From: Serendipita indica DSM 11827
Taxonomy: Eukaryota; Basidiomycota; Agaricomycetes; Sebacinales; Serendipitaceae
DNA length: 64,000 bases
Assembly (NCBI GenBank): GCA_910890315.1
Contig: CAJVGD010000006.1
Location: forward strand, 1,488,001-1,552,000
Direction: 5' to 3'
The stretch's first letter is position 1. Every line of letters begins with the position of its first letter. Below, piece by piece: positions 43,506-56,282 of this stretch. The notes beneath the pieces are model-generated. The model was not told where the DNA came from. It worked only from the letters and a program-made list of their open reading frames with translations, and did no database searches. The translations under genes and the position numbers were made by a program.

Positions 43506-46500
43506 ATGCCTGCCGGAAATGTGGACGGTGTCAAACACATCGTTCCGTTCCTCCAGGCTTACCCGTTTCCAGGATGGATTCTGATGCCTCCTCTGGCCCT
43601 CAACTCGCTGGCCGGCTTTGCGCTCGAGCCCAGCTGGTCAAACCCAGCCTTTGGCGAGCTATTTGGCTCACGAGACGAGTTTATGACCGCCATAGGTGCG
43701 TTTTAAACGTACATTTGTAGCTCATGATGCGATTGTAGGATGTGTTAAGGTCCCGGCAACGCGCTGATGGAGTACGGAAACTGGGTCGAGACGAGTGACG
43801 CAACCACGACCCATCGACTGGTGGTCAGAGTTCCTTGGCAGGACGAGGAAGACGAGCTCCAGGACCGCCAGATCGTTGTTGAACTCGAGCTGACGAAAAC
43901 AAGGATCACAGATGTGGCGAAGAACGTGTATACTGTGATAACCTCGACGGTGCAGTCACCGCTCCCCCCTCGGTTGCGTTCGAGACCGCTATCGCGCCTA
44001 ACTAGGCGGAGCAAAGGGAGACGTAAACCAACTCTCAAGCTTAATGAGTTGCCAGGATTGCTAATGGGGCCAGAGGTGTCGCTCTCGACCCCGAGCAGCT
44101 CAACCGGCAGCTCCTCGACCGTTGGTCTCGGTATCAACATCGGTCTGGGTGGCACACAAAAAGTCAACGCTCTGATGGACAACTATGCTTGGGAAAACAC
44201 ACCGCTTGGACCAAGAGATAATTGGGACCTCTGCCTCCGGCAGGCAGTGAACCTTGTTCTTAATGCCCCGTTCCCCACTGCGATCTGGTGGGGCATGGAC
44301 TTAGTGCTTATTTACAACGATGCATATGCAGGTGGGTTCTATATCATTTCATATAGCGTCTCTAATCGTCCGAAGAAATGAGTGGCCCCGCAAAGCATCC
44401 CCGCATCTTCGGCCTTAAAGGAATTGAGGCCTGGGGAGAACTATGGGACTCATTAGGGGTAAATCTCTGCCACTTTATCCTTCATATACTTACATCCGCT
44501 TAGCCGGCGTCTCACGAATGCTTGAAGGGACATCCCGTCTCCAAGCGCGACGATCTACTGTTCATGGACCGACTGGAATCAGATGAACAGCCCCTTGAAG
44601 AGACATATCACACCTGGAGCTGGGTACGCGTCCAAATCTTTGCTTAAGTTTCTCATGCCACTCAGACTCCAATGTTGGGAGTTGATGGAAACTTTGCCGG
44701 ATTGTTAAATAATACCCACGAAACGTCCTCAAAAGTCGTGGCAGAGAGAAGGATTAATACCCTTCAGGTCCTAGGCAGTCGCGCAGGTAACATATACTCG
44801 TGCTCCTTTTTCCGATGGCACTTACTTCTGACACAGCTACTGCCGAGAACCGACAGTCATTTTGCCATGCAACAATCGCAACCCTGGAAGAAAATGACAA
44901 AGAGTACGTCTCGTACTGGGCCTTTATCAGATATGCTCATCCTCCCACAGTATTCCTTTTGCTGCGTTATACCTGACGGACACAGAATCTAGTAAGCTGA
45001 TCAGTGCAAATACTATATATATACTGATTGAAGGCTCAGGTACTGATTTAGAGGTCGAAGGTCAACCGAAGCCAGCGGTCGACGATCGTCAGCGGCCTAG
45101 CCCCGAGGCTACTCGGCTCAGATTGAGACTGGGAGGGAGTATCGGCCTCAGAGAAGAGCACCCATTCATACCATACGAATTATTCGTCTTCGTCAAGCCC
45201 ACCCACTCGTCAGTCGATTCAAATGCGCCCCAATTCGAATGGCCCTTCGAGGAAGCCATCCGAGAAAAGGAGCCAATTCGCGTCGTCCTACCACCCAAAG
45301 TCTCAAAAGACTTTGAGAATCGTGGATGGGGTGATCGTATCAGCCATGCCGTCGTCGTGGCTTTATCCTCGGAAGCCGATGGCGCTCCTCTGGGTGTCGT
45401 GATCCTTGGTCTCAATACGCGCCGTCACTACGATGCGGATTACCGCAAGTGGATCGACGTCTTGCGGTCTTCTATGAGCTCATTGCTGAACGGTAGTCTT
45501 GCCCGAGAAGAAGAGGTTCGCAGGGCAGAGTGAGCGGATGTCTTTTGATGATTCGTCGTCTGAATTGGTTCAGGGAACTCGCGGAACTTGATCGTGCCAA
45601 ATCGTCTTTATTCTCTAGTGCATCTCACGAACTTCGTAGGTCCGCTCAAGTCGATGCCAAATATGTTGTTGATGAGATCAAAGGCACACCCCTCACACTG
45701 ATTGGGGGTCCGCTTAATGATTGTATAGCGGAAATCAAAGACGTCCACATCAAAGCCAAGCTGTTGACTGCTTCGCGCAATGTAGATCGACTCGCGAGAC
45801 TGGTCGACTCGTTAATGGACTTCTCACGGTTAGAAGCAGGCAGATTGGAAGGTGAGTGGCACATTTCCATCTGGTCTGCCCCTCTCACTCACGACAGGAC
45901 GCTACTCACCTGTTCAATTTGGTCCTTACGTGGCCGATCTGGCTGCAGTATTTCGCCCTGTGATTGAAAAAGCACAGCTCACTGTGAGTAATCCTGTCAC
46001 GAAGATACATGCCCTCTGACCCTTACAGTATACTATCACATACGACACCAACGAGACGAGGGCTCTCTTCATTGACCTGGATTACATGGAAAAGATCATC
46101 TTCAATCTAATCGGAAATGCATTCAAATGTTAGTGATGCACAAGTTTACTGGTCTCGAACTCACTTTGAAAAGATACCCTCGCCGGAAGCATTTCCGTGG
46201 ATGTAGTTTATACGGATACACATGCGAAGCTGATCGTCAAGGATACTGGTGTTGGTATTCCTGCGGCTGGTTGGTCATCTCGAGCCAGAGTTTGCTTATG
46301 CTAATCCTTGTAGATTTGCCCAAGATATGGGAGCGTTTCCATCGAGTTGAAGCGACATCTCGCTCACACGAAGGTGAGATTGCTAGGGGCGTATCCTTGG
46401 AGCAGGCCCTCACTGCCGAATAGGAACGGGAATCGGTCTGGCATTGACAAAGGTGAGCAATTTGGGTCTCCAGGACAAGAAGTGTAATAATTTCTGCAGC

Positions 46501-49500
46501 AATTTATTCATCTTCATGGAGGAGATGTCACTGTGACATCCAAGGTCTATACCGACGATGGAAATGATCATGGAAGTACGTTCACCGCGTCATTCCCTCT
46601 CGGGAAGGAACATCTACCAGCCACTCGTCTTGTAAACGAGGTTTTGGAGTCGAAGAAGCCAAACTACGCTCGAACGATTGTCGCTGAAGCGGCGAGATGG
46701 AGACTCACTGGGGACGCCATGACACCGAGCGACTCGGAAGACTCATACACTAGCTTCGATGGGACAAGGACATCGGAATTCGCTTTTGATACTACCGACC
46801 TGGTCTTACTCGTCGACGATAATCAGGATATGCTAGGTAATGATGAATATGTCGTCAAAATGGGATCTGACTATCACTAGAGTATATTAGGAACATTTTT
46901 TCACGATTTTGTCATGTTCGTACTGCCTGCAATGGTGCTGTGGCACTGGAGAGTGCTCGAAAGTATCGACCAGACTTGATCATCAGTGACGTGATGATGC
47001 CTGGTGAGCTTGACATAAACGTATTAAGCTTGACTCACAGTATACAGTACTTGATGGATTTGGATTGGTCAATGCACTAAAGGACGATGCTTTGATACGT
47101 AACATCCCGATTATCCTGCTATCGGCGCGGGCTGGAGACACAAACAGAGCTGAGGGGATCGTAAGTACACCCTCCTTCAAGTAATTTCCCCACTGACTAT
47201 TCAGTTATCTGGAGCGGATGACTACATTCCAAAGCCATTTAGTTCGAGAGAGTTACTCGCCCGCGCTCATTTTCAGCTTCAATTGGGAAAACGTAAACGG
47301 GAGATGGAACGACGGTTCCAGTAAGCCGTTGTCTAATCAGATGAGTGAACACTCACAGACTGATAGGGAGCAAACGAAGGAAGTGCAAATTCTGACAGAT
47401 CTATCACCTGCAGCAAGTCGTCTCAATATTTGTTTCGATTTCTTTAACATTGAAATGTTGTCTTTGCAACATAGGGGCTCTTCCGTATCAATAATGATGG
47501 GAAAATGTTACTCTGCAATGACAGGTTCCGCGAAATGGCCAAGATGCCTCCGAACGTCGAGGAAAACTGGTCTGTATGCTGACAATTGTCTTTAAAGGCT
47601 GATTCAGTGCAGGATCAATTACGTACATGAGGACTACCGGAAAACAGTACAATCCTCGCTCATGGAAGCATTGAGGAAACACGAAGATGCCCAAATCGAT
47701 TTTGTCTTCTCGAACGGTAACTGGGTCAAAAGTTACGTTCGATGGTGGGTAAATGGCCTCGTAGGAGTGAGTTTCCACATGGACAGGAGGAGGACATCCT
47801 ACTGATGGGTGTCTAGATTGTCACAGACATGTCTCTAACACGGTAATCTTGACGCATATGCGATGTTTTATCCTCATAGCATCCAGGCTATACGAAGAGT
47901 CCCTAAAGAAGCGAGCTGAGGAAGCGGAGGAGCGTAGAAAGGAAGCAGAAGAACGACGTCGTGGCCAAGAGGTACTGCACCTTTCATCCTCCCAACCCTC
48001 ACTCACTTAGTCTCTAGCTTCTTGTCGACGTGACTAGCCACGAATTGCGACAGCCTGTGTCTGCTGTAAGCCTGAGGCCGCCGTCGAGCCAAATCTGATG
48101 CCTTGGGTACCAGGTCATCAATTGCGCTAACGTTGTATTCACAAACTTGACTAAACTTCGTAAGGCACTCAAGGAGGCCCTGCAAAAGGACTCGGGCTTC
48201 CAGGTAACGAATCAGTTGCTCGCTCAAAGTAAGTTATCCCAGTAACCCAGCAATTGCAACTCATCTTCATGTCCAGTCGACGAAGACCTCGAGGTAAGTA
48301 GCATTCTGTACTTGTATATCGATGCAAACTCTGGCGTAGAGCTTAAACGCCATCGAACTATGTGGACTGGCACAAGGTACCGTCTTCTTCTCTTCATAAT
48401 AAACAGCTCAAAGTTGTACAGGCCACATTGTCAACGACATCTTGACGCTTTCACGCATGCAACTCCAGTTGTTAACGTTGCAGGAGTCGACCTTCCAGTT
48501 TGTTCAAGAAGTCCGCCAGACATGTTCTATCCTCTTCAACGAGATGAAGAGCAAGGGAATCAGTTATACTCTAAATTTCGGCCCGTCCATCCAGAGATTG
48601 GGCATTGACTATGTCTCGGCGGACAAGGTCCGCTTTGGACAAGTAAGTTTACAGATGCATTTGACTTGTCACTAACCTTTGCCTAGGTAATCATCAACCT
48701 TCTCAGTAATGCTATTCGTTTTAGTCAGCTGAGCACAAAGAAGGCCATCGAGATAAACGTGAATGTTTCCCGGGGCCGTCCTGATGACGCAAGTTGCAAG
48801 CCCCCAAAGAATTATCCAGGCGATGAGGTGCGAATTGGTCCCGGAGAACGAATTTCCCTCTACGTTTATGTGAGCGTGCGAGATAGTGGCCCCGGCCTCA
48901 AACCAAAGGATCTGGAAATTCTAGTAGGCAATTTCTCCAGGCTCTGATATCTTTGTTGACAACGCTACAGTTCCAACGCTTCCAAAGAGGAACCAATAGC
49001 GAGGAGATTTTTGGCGGTTCCGGCCTTGGTCTCTTCGTATCAAGGTGCGCACATGACTACTTCGCATCGAAGGATCTGATAACATGTATAGGAAAATATG
49101 TGACCTACTTCACGGGCAAATCGAGGTATGCGATATGTTGGAGTCAACAAGCATACTTATTATTCAGGTGGATGCAAATTCCGTAGAGGAGAAGGGATCA
49201 ACGTTTAGATTTTTCGTCGAAATGCATACAGAACCTGCCCCGAAGCCTTCAACTCCCCAGCACCCTCATATCGACAGGGGGTCGAGCACCAAGCTTCGGT
49301 GAGCCATCTATGTGTCAACAGATTGAACAACTTGTAACCTTGAAAGTATTCTCGTCGCCGAGGATAATCAAACCAATCGCGTAAGTAAGTTACAACCGAT
49401 GACTCTAACTCATCTCCCCTTAGACCATACTTGGGTATGTTGTCACCACCTATCATCCTCATGAAATTCACCCCATCGTAGCCGCCAACTCAAAATGAAT

Positions 49501-49952
49501 GGATGTGTACCAAGTTTGGCTGTCAATGGTGCCGAAGCTGTTGACCTCGTCATCAAAGCTGGGGAGGAGCCTTTCGACTGCATTCTTATGGACTGCGAAA
49601 TGGTCTGGGTCATAAATTTATTCATCATCTCGACTTGACTTACCAATCTTAGCCTGTCATGTCCGGGCTGGAGGCCAGTAGGGAGCTAAGAAGGCTTGAA
49701 AATGCCGGCCGCATACCTCGTCAACGGTATGAATACCTCATCATTGGCAGATAATGGCGCTTAAGACTTCCAGAATCATCGCTTTGACTGGTAATGCGCG
49801 GCGTGAGCAGTTAAACAGCGCCCTCGAAGCTGGGATGAACGAAGTTATGGTACGCTTGGACCTATGACAAATGAGAGATCTCTGAAACCTTCTAGACGAA
49901 ACCATACCGCATCCAAGAACTCCTGGAACGGATCCGTAACAGTAATGCATGA
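43506..49952 (+). CDS. Double hybrid histidine kinase (HK-REC-HK-REC)
   Basis: About 25-30 exons encode some 1650-1700 residues with two complete kinase-receiver modules. Order: N-terminal PAS-like parts (YPFPGWI; PLGPRDNWDLCLRQAVNLVL; FPTAIWWGMDLVLIYNDAYA); a GAF-like region (about 44760-45530); HisKA with SHELRTPLTLI (His near 45627, codons joined across an intron); HATPase with N-box KIIFNLIGNAFK, G1 VKDTGVGIP, WERFHRVEATSRSHEG and GTGIGLALTK; receiver 1 with VDDNQDML, phospho-Asp in LIISDVMMP and KPFSSREL (46795-47260); a PAS-like sensor (47470-47800) and a coiled coil (KKRAEEAEERRKEAEERRRG); HisKA 2 with VDVTSHELRQPVSAI; HATPase 2 (IINLLSNAIRF, VRDSGPGL, FGGSGLGLFVSR); receiver 2 (AEDNQTNR, CILMDCEMPVMSGLEA, TKPYR), ending RNSNA. 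No membrane helix was seen, so it is likely cytosolic. Output probably goes through Ypd1. Double hybrid kinases of this sort are known from Agaricomycetes. Confidence 0.9.
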
Positions 49953-50121
49953 GGGAATGGACATGATCAATCTTCGTGTGCATATTTTTACCAGCTGTCA
50001 TAAACGCCGCAGACGTACAATATTTTCTCTGGTTATACACGATAGGTTCTTTATGATGAGGCAGGAGCATACATGATTTGAGAAGGACGATGGTATTTTT
50101 AAAGGAAGGGATATTGTAAAT

Positions 50122-53100
50122 CTACTTTAAACGAGGCATCTTGGTGACAGGGGTCATTCCCAAGCGGCGCTTTGTTCCGGCTAGCTTGGGTGCAATAGGT
50201 GGAGGTTTAACGGCCTCCGCGCTCAATGCATCCTCAATCAAGTCTAGAGAGGGATGAGTCTTCTCGCCCTTGTTCTCTTCAGGCATTCCAAGGGGTCGAG
50301 GTATCGAACTTGAGACTGGGCTAGCTTGAGGACGAAACAATAGCCCTTTTGAACGGGATTCTACAGTTTTATGGGCATTTTGAAGGACTGCGGATCCATT
50401 GGAGGATGGGGCGGGTTGGCCTTGAGAGAAATAAGAGGACACGGGCCTCTGATACGAGGTCAAAGCATGTGCTGATGGCTTTCTGACCGTTTCCAGTGGA
50501 GGAGATTTGGTCTGTGAAGCACTCTGGATTACGGAGCGGGCCGTCTGGAACGTTGCTGCTGAAGAGTTGAGATTATCCACGGTTTCCCGGTCATAGGAGC
50601 TCACCAGAAAGTGCCGTTCTCTCAGAAATGAGCCTTGTTTCAGCGTTATTGGGCCTTTGTGGCTCAGGATTGCCTTTCACCCCCTGGAAGGCGATGGGTG
50701 CAGGTTTGCTTTTAAGACTGAATGTTTTATCATCAGTGGCCGCTGTTGTATCCAAAGCAGTACGCACTAGGTGCTGACTCCTGCGTCGCATTCTTTCGGG
50801 TCTGGTGCCTTTCGTTCCAAAATCTTGCCTAGCACTCCAAACTCTTTCGCATGAAGAATGGGCTTGTTATGAGTGAAAATGGTCTATACCCATGAGTACT
50901 TGAATGGTGTTAGGGATTGGCGAACCTTGGCCGTGTCTTTGTCTATAACAGCTTTGACAAATTCTGAGAGGTCATTCGCCTTTGACTCTCCTGAAACGAG
51001 ATTTTGGTACTAGTAAGGAAGTTCTTCTTGGTCACTTACCGCCAATCTTGCGTCTTCCAGCGTGAGTGAGGTAGAGCAATACTTGAGCACGAGTGCCTAC
51101 TGGGCGTAAGTTTGTTGGTAGCAAACGCGGATAATGATTGACAGGCTACATAGAGCAGACGCCTATGCATGATGAGAAACGATTTGAATAAGATGTACGG
51201 CGCACCTTTCTTCTTCAGTGTCGTCGGAACGGTAGAAGGGAAAGGTTCCTTGCTCCACTGGAGAATGTCAGTTGTTGATAATTTAGAGTTGCCGTTGTTC
51301 CTACCGCTCGGAACGAACACAACTGGCCACTCGAGCCCTTTTGCTGCGTGACACGTCGAGATAATGACTTTCTGAGAAATACTGAGAGATATTCCTGTCG
51401 AATATGTATCTCTCACCTCCTGGGTATCATCCTCGTTAACTAGTGTGTCTGTAGACAAACTAGTTGCTTGAAGAAACGCTCGTAATGGTGTCATCCTGCA
51501 ACAAATTGAGATACATTCTTCGCTCGTGGGCGGGCAGCTTACGTTTCTGGTAGCAGGGATGGCGCTTCTTCTTCCTCCTGATCATCCTCGAAGATGAGAA
51601 TTGGCTTACTTTGGCTGCCCCAGTCCTCTTCAGGGGTGTCTTTGCCTATGAAGGGTGTCGCGAAGGATGAGGACTCACTCTCATCGTCACCCACTGCCGA
51701 GAGAGGGATAGGCTCAGTACTAGTTGGTGATGTGGGCACAGTGAGGGTTGTTTCCATTCCAGCCGTAGGAACGGTTTCCGTTGCAAAAGTGATCAATTCG
51801 CGTATGTTTTCCCAACGGGCTTCCCAATCTTGCTGCGTGGTCTTAAGGTATTCCACATAGTTGATTGCTGTCAGGAGTTCTTGGATCAAATCGACAACAG
51901 ACATTCCCTGAGAAAGATTTGGTTGTTGGAAATCGTCCAACTCTGCCTCATACCTCTTGGGATAGTTTGCGCAGCCGCTGCATGGTTCTAACGAGTTCCT
52001 TCGCCTTGTTCAGCACAGGAGGATTGATATCTGGAATGCGCCCATCCACGATTTTTTCAACCACATGCATGACAGGCTTTTTCATCTTTCGTGCCTTCTT
52101 TCTCAGTTCTTCTACACTCTGCAGGGATGTGAGTTCATCATTTCCATCCGATCCAGACACACCTTGTTGCCAATATTGCGCTTCGGCACATTGATGATAC
52201 GGAGGGCAGCTGGATCGAAATCAAAGTTGTCAATTATTTGAAGATAGGCGAGTAGGTCTTTGATCTACAAAAGTCAGGATTCGAAAGCTACAATACCAAT
52301 TGCATACTTCTATTCTCTCAAAGAATTTATGACCTGAGAGAACACGGTTCGGTATACCCTCCCGCTGTAAAGCCGTCTCAATATTCCGTGAGAGTGCATT
52401 AAACCGAACTGGACAAGTCAGTGATGGTGCTAAGAGACAAGGGAGGACATACGCAGAATCGCAAAGTCACTCCATTTGAGCAATCCGCCTGATATTAACT
52501 TTAGCCTCTTGATCTCGTCTGCAATGCAAGCAGCCTCTTCGTGTTCATCGGCACATGAACCTAGAGTTGGCGTTGCTCCAAAAGCGTGAGATGTTCGCAA
52601 TGTCTTTGGTGGACGATTCGTGTCTATGCAAAGTTAGGCAGAATCCCCTTTGGTTCGAAATGCACCTTCTGAGATGATAGCGACTGATGCGGCTAAAATG
52701 GCACCAGTACTCCGATAGTTATCCTCCAAATATATCTGTTGCGTGTTCGGAAAGCGCAAAATCATTCTCGCAAGATTTTCGACCTCTGTATTCAGTCAGA
52801 CAAGATCAGGTCTGGCTAGATGAGCATCACCTGCAGACCTCCAGGCGTATACTATAGTGAAAGTTTAGCATCTGTACGCATCCAATCATACAAGACGTAC
52901 TTGATTGATCCGGGTCCCCAACCACACTAACATTACCGTGCTTTGCGGCAAACAAGACCATGAGCTCGAACTGCGTTGTGTTGGTATCTTGGAACTCGTC
53001 GACGAAGACGTGTTCAATGTCGATACAGTCTGGCTTCTTCTTCAGCAATTTGACGGCCAACATTAAAAGGTCGTCAAAGTCCAGGGCGTTATGTTTCTGA

Positions 53101-53828
53101 CACTCCTCTACATACTCCTTGTACACGGGCGAGAGTTGTAGCATTATATGAGGGCTGGTCTCGCCTTTGGAGAGCGTGGTTGTCCTTTGAAGGTCACGAC
53201 GCGCTGTCGATTCCATCTCCTCGGGAGTGATGCATTTGGCTTTGGCCTTGGAAATGAGTTCGACGGCAACTATGTCCTTGATATCAAGTCTTTGTGCTCC
53301 AGTAGCATGAGCACCGGAAGCGGCAACCATATCTTTGAGAATCCCGTTTATGATCTTCTTTCTGCAAATATTATATTTGACCCACATGCAGCGATTCCAA
53401 TATACTCTTACGACTCGTCTGCATCACAAATTGAGAAATTGTTCTGGATGTTGATAGCGTGACCGTGTTGTCTCAGGAGTCGTCCACAGATCGAATGAAA
53501 CGTCCCTTTACATTGGTAAGTCATGTCTTTACATTCCTAGAGCAGAAGTACCGAGCACCAGTGCCGAGGCAGCTTTCTCTCCGATCAAGGCGTGCAGTCG
53601 AACACGTAGTTCGTTCGCAGCTTTGTTTGTAAAGGTTACAGCGACGATCTTGGAAGGTTCGACGTTGTGTTCCTTGATCAAATGGGCGATTCGGTATGTC
53701 AAAGTCCGCGTTTTACCGCTCCCTGGGCCAGCCAAGATTTGCAGAGGAACCTTTGGATTATGAACGACAGCAGAGTATTGCGCATTATTAAGGCCGCGAA
53801 GATGTTCAGGTCTCTCGCGTTTGTCCAT
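50122..53828 (-). CDS. SRS2: Srs2/UvrD-type 3'-5' DNA helicase
   Basis: About twelve exons encode some 1000 residues of a superfamily 1A helicase. Motifs: Q-motif LNNAQYSAV, Walker A LAGPGSGKTRTLTYRI, Ia AVTFTNKAANELRVR, II VFVDEFQDTN, III VVGDPDQSIYAW, IV region NYRS (in EDNYRSTGAI), V STCHAAKGLEWPVVFVP and VI in the following exon. The extended C terminus (50122-50604) is Ser/Pro-rich and holds QRPVSSYF, which looks like a PCNA-interaction motif, and ends RRLGMTPVTKMPRLK. Srs2 strips Rad51 from DNA and prevents unwanted recombination at forks; it acts in the nucleus. It is divergent from the poly(A) polymerase gene with 198 bp between and convergent with the histidine kinase. Exon borders in 51.9-52.9 kb were assigned by motif only. 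Confidence 0.92.
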
Positions 53829-54025
53829 TATTGTGGTTTGGGTCCAAGGTGCAAAAGTTGTAATGTTCGGTAAGTTTGGCGTACAGTAGGTCTCAAATCA
53901 ACTTTCAAGTCGGATAATGTAATATTGCTTGAAGGCCTTGCCTATTTCCTGCTCCACATCCGACTTGGTGTCTTCATCCCGACCATATCGCCAGCGACAC
54001 CTAGATTATCCTCCCTCACTCGCTA

Positions 54026-56159
54026 ATGGCAGAAACAGTAAAGACAAGACGCCGCTCGTCTTCAAACAGTCGTTCCAACAGCGAAGGCCCGGCTTACACA
54101 TTTGGTGCTGATTTTATCCCGTTTGACGCAGAGTTTCGTACGGGAGAAATACCGGGAAAGCGCAAAAGGGATCATTCTGTAGATGATGAGCAAGCGACTC
54201 GACAATCTCGACGAGCACGATACGAAGACGGCACTTTCACAACACCCTGGATGGCAAGAATGGACCATGAGACTCCGAAAGATCCAGCAGCATTGTATCC
54301 AACCACACTTATGCACAAGAATTTATTTGCTGATGCACAACTTAGTTTCCACAGAGAAATTAGGGCGTTCGCCGACTATATCATTCCTACCGAGACAGAG
54401 CATGCTCTGAGAGGTCTCATAGTCCGAGAAATTGAGTATTATGCAAGGAAGATATGGCCCGATGCAACTGCGACGGCGTTTGGGAGCTATGCCACTGGCC
54501 TCTATCTTCCGACAGGGTGAGTACATACTCTGTAGAGAACATCTTGAGCTAAATCGTACATAGAGACATTGATGTCGTCATTGAAACTAAATATGCGACA
54601 GCGTCTACCAAGAACGCTGCTCAACGCGCATTATCACAGCTGGCAACAATCCTGAGGAGTGCGGGCTTAGCGGAACGACGCAAGATTCAGGTCATTTCCG
54701 CTCGAGTATCTATCATCAAATTTGACTCTGTCCATGGTACGTCTTCTGGCCCCGATGTATGACCAGGAATGAAGCCAACATTCCGCAGGTGGGATCCCGG
54801 TAGATATATCCCTAAATCAAACCACCGGCGTGTCTGCAATCCCAGTCATCAATAGATATCTCGAGCACTTTCCGGCTCTGCGACCTCTCATCATGGTTGT
54901 TAAAGCATTCCTAAATCAGCGAGGCATGAACGAGGTGTACAAAGGGGGACTCGGAAGCTACAGTATCATATGTCTTGCCATCAGCTTTCTGCAGGTTAAG
55001 GTCTACCTATCGGGCTCTGATGCGTTTCTCATGTCCTTGTACAGATGCATCCGAAGGTTCGACTAGGCGAAATCGACCCATCAGACAATCTAGGAGTTTT
55101 GTTGGTTGAATTTTTCGAGTTCTACGGCTTCTATTTCAATTACAACCTCGTCGGCATCAGCTTGAACCAGGGTGGTTCCTACTTCCTCAAAATGCAAAGA
55201 GGCTGGCACGATATGTCAAAGCCTTGGCTCCTCTCGATTGCTGATCCAACTGATGAAAGTGAGATTCCATCTGCTACTTCGCATCTATGGATCATGCCTG
55301 ATGAGTGTTTAGCGAATGATGTGTCACGCGGATCCTTTCAAATGCTTCGCTTGAAACAGACACTTGGTGGAGCGGCCTTGATCTTAAAAGCGAGATTAAT
55401 CGAAATCAGCGAGCAGATGCGGTCGCATCAAGACGGTTACTACTTCAGCTTACGTGGCCAACCACAGCCGCAGGCTCTCGATACGGTTCTCGGCAGGTTA
55501 CTCGCAATGTCACCAGAGGTGCGATCGATATGGATACCACATGTATGCTCTGACGTGAGGCACAGGCCATTTCGCGTCGTCAACGTATAGAGGATGTCTT
55601 CTACAGCGGCCGTATTCACAGGACATTGGAACTGCCTTTGCCGTCAGCTCTACCTGCCAACCATCCAAAATCTGACAGTGAGGATGAATCTGACATGCAG
55701 ATATCCGATTCCAGCCCGCGCCGTAGCACAGCGCAGGTCGTCAAATATATCAAAAAGGAACCTTCTCCGCAGAAGACTTCACACGTCTCGAACATCAAAG
55801 AGACCAACTCCGGTAGCGAAGATAGCGAAGATTTCACTAAGCGCTCCGACGGGGACGAGCCCGAGGAGGAGAGTCGTTATACGCACCTAGACGTGCATAG
55901 CACTCGAAAAGGCCGACCCCGAGACCTTAATCGGTTTGAGCCTCTGGAAATCCGAAGAGTTGAATATATCATGACGGATAGCGAAGCGGATGATCCTGAC
56001 GAACACGAGGACGGCAGAGCCTCTCCTGTTGCGCATGCCAATAAGAAGAGGCAAATCGAACCTGAGCCAAGAAAGCCGGACTCGACTCGCAAAGAGTCCA
56101 AACGGGCATTTTGGGCCAGCAAGGCTGGGACGGAAAAGTCGGAGGACGTCGGTTTGTAG
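54026..56159 (+). CDS. Trf4/Cid14-type non-canonical poly(A) polymerase
   Basis: Five exons encode about 620 residues. A basic N-terminal region (RRRSSSNSRSNSE) precedes the nucleotidyltransferase fold: LSFHREIRAFADYIIPTETE, AFGSYATGLYLPTGDIDVVI with two catalytic Asp residues, and VDISLNQTTGVSA with the third, then the PAP-associated domain (LRPLIMVVKAFLNQRGMNEV, YKGGLGSYSIICLAISFLQ, DNLGVLLVEFFEFYGFYFNY). The acidic C-terminal exon (SDSEDESDMQISD) follows an intron at about 55520-55562 that restores the frame (AQAISRRQRIEDVFYSGR). Trf4/Cid14 is the polymerase of the nuclear TRAMP complex, which marks aberrant RNA with short oligo(A) tails for the exosome. No second paralogue is in the window. 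Confidence 0.93.
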
Positions 56160-56282
56160 CGTTGTTCGTGCCGGTCGAAACCCGCCATTATGGATGAACT
56201 CGTGACACATATTGTATTGCACAGTTGTGTCGTCGCAGCGCCAATTACATTCCTTATAACTATTGAGTATAATAGACAGCGC

